Below, piece by piece: positions 55,521 to 64,000 of a stretch of DNA of 64,000 nt. Positions within the stretch are counted from its first letter, which is position 1. Each line of letters starts with the position of its first letter. Below the pieces are notes generated by a model. That model made no database searches and was not told the origin of the DNA. It was given only the letters and a program-made list of their open reading frames with translations. Source of the DNA: Novosphingobium sp. (lineage in GTDB: Bacteria > Pseudomonadota > Alphaproteobacteria > Sphingomonadales > Sphingomonadaceae); the NCBI GenBank assembly GCA_016719755.1, contig JADJYM010000013.1, positions 84,325-148,324 of the forward strand, read 5' to 3'. The position numbers and the translations under genes were made by a program.

Positions 55521-56656
55521 ATGACTGCACCTACCCCGGCTCGCAAGCCTGCGCGCCCGTTCTTCTCTTCCGGTCCCTGCGCCAAGCCGCCCGGGATACT
55601 CCCCAGCTCGCCACCGAATGCCTTGGCCGCTCGCATCGCGCGAAGATCGGCAAGGAACGGCTCGCCTACTGCATCGATTTGATGCGCGAGGTGCTGCAGC
55701 TGCCCGAGACCCATCGCATCGGCATCGTGCCCGGTTCCGATACCGGCGCCTTCGAAATGGCGATGTGGACGATGCTCGGCGCTCGCGGCGTCACGGCGCT
55801 TGCGTGGGAAAGCTTCGGTGAAGGGCTGGGTGACTGACGCCGTCAAGCAGCTCAGGCTCGAACCCAAGGTCCACCGCGCCGACTACGGCCAGCTGCCCGA
55901 TCTGTCGAAGGTCGATTTCGCCGATGACGTGCTGTTCACCTGGAACGGCACCACCAGCGGCGTGCGCGTGCCGGACGGCGAATGGATCCCTGACGACCGC
56001 GAGGGCCTGACCTTCGCCGACGCCACCAGCGCGGTCTTCGCCTACGACATTCCGTGGGACAAGATCGATGTCGCCACGTTCAGCTGGCAGAAGGTGCTGG
56101 GCGGCGAGGGCGCACATGGCGTGCTGATCCTTAGCCCCGCGCGGTCGAGCGGCTGGAACACTTCACCCCTGACTGGCCGCTCCCAAGGTGTTCCGTCTGG
56201 TCTCCAAGGGCAAGCTAGCCGAGGAGGGCGTGTTCAGGGGGAGACGATCAACACCCCTTCGATGCTCGCGGTCGAGGACGCGATCTTCGCGCTCGAATGG
56301 GCGAAGTCCGTCGGCGGGCTCGAAGGACTGAAGGCGCGCTGCAACGCCAATGCGGCAGCGCTCGGCAAGATCGTGTCCGGAGCGGACTGGTTGAGCCACC
56401 TGGCCGAGCGACCCCGCCACCCGCTCCAAGACTTCGGTCTGCCTGTCGGTTGCGGGTGCCGACGAGGATTTCATCAAGGGATTCCCGGCGCGCTCGAAAA
56501 AGCAGGGCGCGGCCTACGACATCGCGGGCTACTCGTGACGCGCCCCGGGGCTTCGCATCTGGTGCGGCGCAACCGGTCGACACCGCTGATATCGAGGCGC
56601 TCGGGCCGTGGCTCGACTGGGCCTACGCCGAGCCCCATGCCGCCTCTAATGTCTTT
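55521..56656 (+). CDS. serC: Phosphoserine aminotransferase (frameshifts)
   Basis: About 375 residues once at least five frame changes (near 55590, 55820, 56145-56220, 56420 and 56540) are corrected. It converts 3-phosphohydroxypyruvate to phosphoserine with PLP. Recognised pieces: [91 protein letters not shown] (PLP Lys), [19 protein letters not shown] and [19 protein letters not shown]. The start at ATG 55521 has AAGGAGAG upstream. serA follows, so serine biosynthesis is clustered. The breaks look like sequencing indels. Confidence 0.88.
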
Positions 56657-56660
56657 CATC

Positions 56661-56764
56661 GCCCTCGCTCCCCCGAAAGCGGGTTGGGAGAGGGAAGCAC
56701 CCCCCAAAGCTATGGGGGCAGGACCCTCTCCCGGCTCCGCTCCTTGCAGGGGACGAGGGAAAGG
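56661..56764. repeat. C/G-rich repeat between serC and serA
   Basis: CGCTCCCCCGAAAGCGGG, CACCCCCCAAAGCTATGGGGGC and ACCCTCTCCCGGCTCC form imperfect hairpins in the 115-bp serC-serA gap, resembling the C/G-rich repeat cluster at 45997-46121. Confidence 0.5.
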
Positions 56765-56771
56765 AATAATC

Positions 56772-58350
56772 ATGACCAAGCCCCAGGTACTCATCAGCGA
56801 CAAGATGGATCCCAAAGCCGACGCGATCTTCAGGAACGCGGCAGCGACGTCGATGTGATCTACCGCCACACACCAGGAACAGCTGATCGCGATGATCGGC
56901 GCCTATGACGGCCTCGCCATCCGCTCGGCCACCAAGGTCACCGCCGACGTGCTGGCCGCCGCGACGAACTTGAAGGTCGTCGGCCGCGCCGGGATCGGCG
57001 TCGACAATGTCGACATTCCCGAGGCGTCGAAGAAGGGTGTCATCGTGATGAACACCCCCTTCGGCAACAGCATCACGACCGCCGAACATGCGATCGCGAT
57101 GATGTTTGCTCTCGCCTCAGCAGATCCCCGAAGCCAACCGCCAGACCAGGCGGGCAAATGGCCGAAGAACGTTCATGGGGTCGAGGTGACCGGCAAGACG
57201 CTCGGCCTGATCGGTGCCGGCAATATCGGCAGCATCGTCGCCGCGCGCGCTGGGCTTGCCGAAGAAGGTCGTCGCTTTCGACCGTTCCCGACTCCCGGAC
57301 GCGCGGTCGAACTGGGAGTTGAGAAGGCCGATCTGGACACCTTGCTCGCCCAGGCCGATTTCATCACGCTGCACACCCCCTGACCGACCAGACGCGCAAC
57401 ATCCTTGCCGGCAGAGAACATCGCCAAGACGAAGAAGGGCGTGCGGATCATCAACTGCGCACGCGGCGGCTGATCTGACGAGGCGGCGCTCAAGGAGGTG
57501 CGCTCGGATCCGGCCCAGGTGGCGGGCGCCGCGCTCGGCGTGTTTGCGCAGGACCGCCCCGGCCAGGGATCAGCCGCTGTTCAGCTCCCGAACTTCATCT
57601 GCACACCGCATCTGGGGCCTCGACCGACCAGGCTGCAGGTCAATGTCGCGACGCAGGTGGCCGAGCAGATGGGCGATTATCTGGTACGCGGCGGCGTCGC
57701 TAATGCGCTTAAGTGCCCAGGCTGTCGGCCGAGAGCCGAAGCTGCGCCCCTACCATCGGCCCTGGCAGAAGCTCCGGCCTCGATGGTCGGGCAGCTGATC
57801 GCCTTGCACGACAATGCGTTCGGTCCAGGGTGACAGAGGTGCAGCCGGACTCAACCTCAAGCCGATCACCGCCGCGGTGGTCACCGGCCTGATGCGCCGT
57901 TTTCAGACAGCGTGAACATGGTCACGCTCCGCACCTTGCGCGCAGACGCGGCTCGACGTGCGCGAAGTCGCCATGACCGCGAAGGTGGCGACTATCACCA
58001 CGCTCGTCCGCGCCAACTGCAACCGACCCCATATGGCGACGTTGGGTTGCCGACACGCTCTTCAGCACGCCACGGGAGCCGCGCCTCGCGATGTCCCAGG
58101 GATCCAAGGTCAGGCCGACACTGGCGGCGACACCTGTATATCCTCAGACGAGGACGCTCCGGATTCATTGGCCGCATCGGCACCGCGCTCGGCGACGCCG
58201 GGATCAATTTCGGCACCTTCACGCCTCAGCCGCCGTGCAGCTGGTGGTGAGGCGGTGTTGCCTGCTGTCGCTCGATTCGCGCAATGCCCGGCCGCTTGCT
58301 GTGCCAGCTGTAGCATCCCGGTGTCAAGCGAAGATGGTGGGCTGCGGTCC
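56772..58350 (+). CDS. serA: D-3-phosphoglycerate dehydrogenase (many frameshifts)
   Basis: NAD-dependent first enzyme of serine biosynthesis, long form of about 525 residues. Pieces in order: TKPQVLISDKMDPKADAIF, YDGLAIRSATKVTADVL, LKVVGRAGIGVDNVDIPEAS, VTGKTLGLIGAGNIGSIVAA (Rossmann motif), VELGVEKADLDTLLAQADFI, RIINCARGG, TPHLG-type FICTPHLGPRP, and a C-terminal ACT domain recognised by GFIGRIGTALGDAGINFGTF. The end near 58350 is approximate. At least eight frame changes occur. The start at ATG 56772 lies after a purine-rich GAAAGGAA. Follows serC. Confidence 0.85.
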
Positions 58351-58513
58351 TTCGCGCTGTATTGTTGTCGTGGCGGGCGACGTCAGGTTACATCTACCGT
58401 GAGAGGACGCAGGACGACATCTCGGCCTCGTGAAAGAGTGACCAAGGCCTTCTTCGGGTTGTTGCATCCCGTTTTCGGACCCGCCTGGAAAGCCACTTGC
58501 AGGGCCGAAGGCC

Positions 58514-59640
58514 CTGAACACCACGGACCTGCTGCCCGAAGGGCTTGACGATCGCTCCCCGCCAGGCGGAAGCCGCTTCGCGCGTCACGCGCGCGCTCGT
58601 CGATGCGATGGCGCACGGCTATGCCCGGGTGTCGCCGCCGCTCGCCGAGTTCGCGAAACGCTGGCTTTCAGCGGCAATGACGGATCCGCACCGCCGCGAT
58701 CTGCTGCGCTTTACTGACCCGGTGTCGCAGCGCACCCTCGCCCTGCGCCCCGACACGTCCCCCGGCAGGTCGGCCGCATTGCCTCGACCTGCCACCGGGC
58801 GCGCCGCGGCCGCTGCGTCTTTGTTACGCCGGACAGGTGGTGAGAGCAGCGCGACCAGCCGGATCCGCCGCGCGAGATGCTGCAGGTCGGCGCCGAAGTT
58901 GATCGGCAGCGACAGCGTGGCAGCGGCGCGCGAATCGTCGGCGTCGCGATTGACGGGCTCGAAGCTGCGAGGATCGGTCCTGTCACGATCGATTTCACCC
59001 TGCCGGACCCTGGTCGATCTGCTGGCAAATGGCCCGCTGCCCGTCGAGGACGGCAGACGTTCAGCAGCCGTGCGCGGCGAGCTCGACGCGAAGGAGCCGC
59101 GCGCTGACCCGGATGCGGCGCCGCGGCTTATCTGCCGCTGCTGCGCGCCACCGGGCCGTTCGATCGCCACGGATGCGCGCCTTGCCGCGCACGACAGGCG
59201 GCGGTTCTCGGCGCGCATCGACGCGCTCGAAGCGATCGCCGCGCCCGTGCGCGACCGCGTCACGTTGACGCTCGACCCGACCGAGCGCCACGGTTTTGCC
59301 TATCAAAGCTGGTTCGGTTTCCAGATTTTCGTTCCGGGGCAAGGCGACGCGGTCGGCCGCGGCGGCGGCTATGCGATCCCGGTCGGCGAGCAGGAAGAAG
59401 CCGCGGTCGGCTTCTCGCTCTATCCCGATCGCCCTGATCGACGCCGGGCTTGCGCCCAGGACGACACCCCGCCGTATTCCTGCCCGCCCCGCGTCTGGCT
59501 CTGGCCGGCGAGCCCACTGCGCGCCGTGATTGGCAGACGGTGGCTGGCCCTCTCGGATGCCGGCGATGCGCGGACGCTGGAGCTGTGGGTGGCGGCTTGG
59601 GCCGATGGGCCGGACGCGCTGAAGGAAGGCCGACCTGGGT
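58514..59640 (+). CDS. hisZ: ATP phosphoribosyltransferase regulatory subunit HisZ (many frameshifts)
   Basis: HisRS-like regulatory partner of short-form HisG in histidine biosynthesis. The start appears as CTG at 58514 (NTTDLLPEGLDDR); ATG would be expected, so a miscalled base is possible. Pieces: AEAASRVTRALVDAMAHGYA, ARVSPPLAEF, FTDPVSQRTLALRPDTS, LCYAGQVVRAA-like segment, EMLQVGAEVDRQ, RVTLTLDPTERHGFAYQSWF, GFQIFVPGQGDAVGRGGGYA, PVGEQEEAAVGFSLYPD. The HisZ fold retains the synthetase-like motif 2/3 region but not tRNA binding. Continuous frame only from 59215 to 59425. Boundaries approximate. Confidence 0.8.
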
Positions 59641-60233
59641 CGCTGCTGCGAGCGAAGATCAGGGCAGCGGCGGGCGTCACGCAGCCGGGCATCGCGACTT
59701 CGCCCGATGCCGACCGGGACGGTTGACCAACCGCCGTGCCGAAATCAAAAAAATCGGCTTTATCCCGGAAAGCGCAGCAAGCCTGTTGATCCCGGCGGAT
59801 CAGCAGCGTGATGTCGAGCTCGACCGGCGCCTGTCCGTGCACCCCCAGGCTCGTAGGTCAGCCAGGTCGTCATCGGAGGAGAACGAGGCGCGCGCAGGCC
59901 GGGCCGCAATCGGGCGACGACAGCGGCGTGCGGTGCGCCAGGAAATGCCAGCTTCATTTGGGCGATCCGGTTGCGGCCCGGCAACGCCTCGGTCATCGGC
60001 CCGACGAACAGGATCGTTCGGGCCATCCCGCCAAATCTTGCGCGCGCCGCCAGCGGCAGGTCGCCTCACTGGGTCGTATAGATCTGGGCGTGATCAGGGC
60101 AGTCTGGGTCTGTCATGGTGACCGTGGACAGTCTTTCTTCATCATGCCGACCAGCGGGACCAGCGCCGACGCCGTCGCTGGACCCCGATCAAGACAAGGG
60201 GAGGGGATTATCCCTGTCGCTGCCCGTCTGCTA
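59641..60233. other. Unresolved segment between hisZ and the alpha/beta hydrolase
   Basis: 593 bases in which no protein family can be recognised with confidence. On the minus strand, short open stretches such as MARTILFVGPMTEALPGRNR and DDDLADLRAWGCT (about 59800-60070) look coding but are broken repeatedly. Indel density here is high enough to hide a real gene of about 150 residues. Confidence 0.4.
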
Positions 60234-61250
60234 GGTTGGCAGGCATCTGAGTGCCCGGGTTAGCCAAGCATCGACCGTCGCCGTCGCGGCATAGGTCGGA
60301 TCACCCAGGCTACGGTTGATTTCGGCATGCCTTCGGCCCTTCGCCGGGGAAGCTGCAATCTCGACGCGGCTGCCGCCCGCGATCGGTGCACGTTCAACGC
60401 CTCGCCTGCCGAACGCCATCCGGCCGCTGGACATAGACGAACAGCAGAAGTCGGCGCGTTGGGCGCCGCGGCATGCGCGGTCGGGAGACAACGGCCTTTG
60501 CCGCGCCGGATCGAGTACCGAACGCCTGCGTAGGTCTGCTGCCGGGCGGGCCATCCTTCGTCTGCGGGTCTGGCGCGTCGGCGCGCCGTCGATGGGGATC
60601 ACCCCGGCGATGTCGGCGAACGGCAGCCGGCGCTGTTCAGATAACGCTCGTCGGTCGCCAGCGCCACCAGATGCGCGCCGCGCGCCCCCCACGGCCACGA
60701 TCCGCCGCCGATCGATCCCCAGTGCGGTCGGCACGATCGACCAGGGTCTTTACCGCGCCCGCGACATCGGCCGCCTGCTGCTCGACCGTCGCGGCGGGGA
60801 CCGGGCGATAGTCGAGCAAGGCAGGCAGCTCTCGCGCCGGATAATGGTCAGGCTTGAAGCGCCGGTGGCATTGTCCTTGCTGCCGCGTTTCCACCCGCCG
60901 CCATGGACTAGCGCATTGGCGCCGCTCGGCTCGCGCACCCTTGGCGGGCCGATATCAGCTGCAACGGATCCGCTTCCCATAGGCTATCGTTTCGTGCGCG
61001 GGATCTTTGCTCCTTCGGCGGCGCCCATTCGTTCGGCCACTCGCTCGCGCAGGCGGTCGCCAGTTTTCCGCGCGCATCGCTCCTTCCGGCATGCCGCGCT
61101 GGCCGCACGGCGGTCCCGCCAACAGGCCGATCAGTTTCGCTTGCGCATGTCCATACCTCCATCGCCCCCGGCGCCGGCCCTTTGTCCAGCGCAAATGTCC
61201 CAAATTCATCCCAGCGCGCTTGCCTCAGCGCCGACACGGCTAGCCGCGCC
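60234..61250 (-). CDS. Alpha/beta hydrolase, esterase-like (many frameshifts)
   Basis: Fragments in several frames line up as one alpha/beta hydrolase of about 300 residues on the minus strand: ETIAYGK with [22 protein letters not shown] (oxyanion-hole HGGG motif), [32 protein letters not shown] (nucleophile elbow, damaged), [13 protein letters not shown], and the C-terminal catalytic His in [19 protein letters not shown] followed by [10 protein letters not shown]. The HGGG motif suggests the BD-FAE/carboxylesterase group. Substrate unknown. Boundaries approximate. It is antisense to the neighbouring amino-acid and purine genes. Confidence 0.65.
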
Positions 61251-61282
61251 GGCGCAATGGCCTCGTTCAGCAGGACAGCATC

Positions 61283-62444
<1,162 letters not shown>

Positions 62445-62448
62445 TCCG

Positions 62449-62971
62449 GTGCGGCGGCGGCGCTTCCTGGCACTGGGCGTGGCGGGACTGGCGCTGTCGA
62501 CCGCCCTGCTGCTTAAGCCGCTTACGAACCAGGCCGTGCCGCCGTTCGGGCCGATCGACCGAATTGTCGGAAGAAGGCCGAACGGCGGATGGAACTGTGG
62601 TCCGCCGGGCGTATGGTCCACGCGATGGAAGTGTGGCGCTGGGCGATGCGCCTATCGGCCACAAGCAGTTCGAAGGCGATGAAAAGACGCCCGAAGGCCG
62701 CTATGTGATCGACTATCGCAATCCTGAAAGCTCCTACCACCCTCTCTCGCTGCGTATCTCCCATCCGACCAGGCCGCGATCACCCCTTGCCGCGTCGCAG
62801 GGCCGCAGCCCCGGCGGCGAGATCTTACATCCACGGCCAGCCCTACGAGCGCCCGCGGCCGCTGCCTGCCCGGTGACTGGACCGACGGCTGCATCGCCGT
62901 GTCGGACGAGGAGATCCGGGCGTTGTGTAAAAGTGGTCGCGGCTGGCACGCCGGTGGAAATCTATCCCTGA
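62449..62971 (+). CDS. L,D-transpeptidase family protein (frameshifts)
   Basis: About 175 residues. It starts at GTG 62449, four bases after the purA stop, with a signal-like N-terminus ([20 protein letters not shown]). The YkuD/ErfK catalytic domain is seen in pieces: [55 protein letters not shown]-like segment and the active-site block [16 protein letters not shown] with catalytic Cys. It cross-links peptidoglycan or attaches proteins to it in the periplasm. Frame changes near 62570, 62790-62830 and 62920 are probable errors. The stop is at 62971. Confidence 0.85.
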
Positions 62972-62992
62972 TCTTGACATGATGCTGCTTTT

Positions 62993-63008
62993 GTTCCCAC
63001 TTTTGTTC
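62993..63008. promoter_or_regulatory. Candidate LexA-like box (spacing off by one)
   Basis: GTTCCCACTTTTGTTC has the two GTTC half-sites of the alphaproteobacterial SOS box but with eight rather than seven bases between them. Given the indel rate here, one extra base could be an error. It lies 23 bases upstream of the MarR-like gene start at 63031. Confidence 0.3.
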
Positions 63009-63030
63009 ACAAGAACGGGAGTCGAACGCC

Positions 63031-64000
63031 ATGGCCCAGACCAATTTCGCCAATTAATCTGACCTATGCTGCCCCGGCCAACGATGGTGCCCCCAGCCGC
63101 TGGCGCTGTCGACCGCCGACCGGGCGCACCTGCGCGCTCAGCTGCGCTGGACGATGCCGAAGCGGCGGGGTTCCGTGTGGCGGAGACCGGCGGGATCGAG
63201 GCGCTGATCGAGGGCGAGGTGCCCGCTGGGCGATGCGTCGTGCCGCCTGATTGTCCGCAGATCCGGCCTGAAGTGCCGGCTGCGCTCGCCCGGCTGGACA
63301 TGCGCGGCCCATGCGGGCGCGCAGCTGGTGGTTTCCCGACCACGGTTGAGGCGCTGGATGACGTGTTCGGCTGCCTTGACCAGCGTCGGGCCCGCAGATC
63401 CTGGTCGATCCGGGCCGGGCGGAGCGGGTCGTGGCGCTGGGCCGGGCGCTGGCCCGCGCGCCGCACCTGCGCGTGCGCGGGACCTGTCCGAGGAGTGGAC
63501 CGGCTGACCCTGCTGCGCCTGAGCGAGCAGGTCGCTTTGAGATCGCCCAAAGCGGCTCGAGCGGCTTGGTGCTCCCGCGCCCTGTGCGTTACGCCGGACG
63601 AGGCTTGGTTCCGTTTCGAGAGCCCCACCCAGGCCTTTGCGGCTCCTTCAGACGAGGGCGACCGGTTGGTGCGTGGCGCGCCCGCCGCTGCCCGATCCGC
63701 GTCTGGTGCGCCGGATCATCCGCCAGCGCCAGCTGCGCGCGCGCTTCTTCGATGGCGATCTGCGCCCGCCGATCCTGCCTGGGATATGCTGCTTGATCTC
63801 ACCGCCGGTGCGGGCCGAGCACACCCGCGTTTCGGGTGACCAGCCTGTGCATTGCCAGCGGCGTGCCGCTCCACCACCGCGCTGCGCTGATCAGCAGATG
63901 ACCGATTCCGGCCCCTCGCTGATGCGGGTCGAGGACGAAACTGACCGCCGCCGCGCCTTCATTACCCTGACCGTGGACAGGCGGCCGACGCCATGGCCCG
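63031..64000 (+). CDS. MarR-like winged-helix regulator (frameshifts, 3' end cut by window)
   Basis: Fragments of one protein from ATG 63031 to the window edge: an N-terminal region with DDAEAAGFRVAETGGIEALI, VEALDDVFGCLDQ and ALARAPHLRVR, then DRLTLLRLSEQV, an AWFRFESPTQAFAAP linker, and a C-terminal winged-helix domain beginning PADPAWDMLLDLTA followed by a TSLCIASGVP helix-turn-helix segment and MRVEDETDRRRAFITLT wing. The architecture (receiver-like N-terminal half plus MarR-type C-terminal half) is what I associate with a Sphingomonadales family of unknown target. The end is outside the window. Confidence 0.65.

Overview
The window reads as chromosomal DNA of a high-GC alphaproteobacterium, most likely of the order Sphingomonadales (Novosphingobium/Sphingomonas type). 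This is inferred from gene content and order (sucD-sucA-sucB-lpd with LDH-type mdh, serC-serA-hisZ-purA, heteromeric acyl-CoA dehydrogenases), a GAAC-N7-GAAC LexA box, and palindromic repeats between genes. I see no tRNA, rRNA, CRISPR array, insertion sequence or prophage.

Layout. 1-4.9 kb: chemotaxis genes (cheA cut by the window edge, a STAS protein, a methyl-accepting chemotaxis protein, and a divergent CheB-like protein lacking its catalytic histidine). 5-10 kb: acyl-CoA catabolism (acyl-CoA dehydrogenase, thiolase, FAD-linked 2-hydroxyacid dehydrogenase, enoyl-CoA hydratase). The dehydrogenase and thiolase share a TTAACCG-N2-CGGTTAA operator. 10-13.2 kb: a DUF559 nuclease-like gene between repeats, then a ThDP enzyme translationally coupled to an FMN-dependent 2-hydroxyacid dehydrogenase. 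13.3-16.8 kb: a probable sulfide/persulfide module (BigR/SqrR-like ArsR regulator, persulfide-dioxygenase-like hydrolase, TauE exporter, flavin reductase). 16.9-19.9 kb: TRIC-like channel, secreted M20 amidohydrolase, PepSY protein and a 67-residue protein.

20-28.7 kb: a TCA-cycle cluster on the minus strand, read as mdh, two secreted proteins of unknown function, sucD, sucA, sucB, lpd. A Fur-like box lies upstream of mdh. 29-32.7 kb: a GGDEF-EAL protein, a small conserved protein and a SleB-type cell-wall hydrolase. 32.8-37.5 kb: a cobalamin riboswitch followed by a tightly overlapping btuB-btuF-btuC-btuD operon. 37.6-41.9 kb: two secreted metallopeptidases (M3, M13). 42-45 kb: uvrA with a LexA box and an in-frame palindromic repeat inside its coding sequence. 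45-49.5 kb: an SDR, a heteromeric acyl-CoA dehydrogenase pair separated by an artefactual poly-G block, and a DUF3617 lipoprotein.

49.5-54.6 kb: a CPBP-type protease whose ribosome-binding site is buried in a large hairpin, then the four-gene Anbu locus (circularly permuted ATP-grasp, alpha-E protein, transglutaminase-like protein, proteasome-like Anbu peptidase). This is the most intriguing system here: the association is known, but its substrate and function are not settled. 54.7-64 kb: an extensin-like protein, serC (with a candidate serC RNA motif), serA, hisZ, an alpha/beta hydrolase, purA, an L,D-transpeptidase and a MarR-like regulator.

Data quality falls from about 50.07 kb to the end: nearly every gene there, including biosynthetic genes such as serA and purA, carries several compensating frameshifts. 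I read these as indel errors, not pseudogenes, so boundaries there are approximate.
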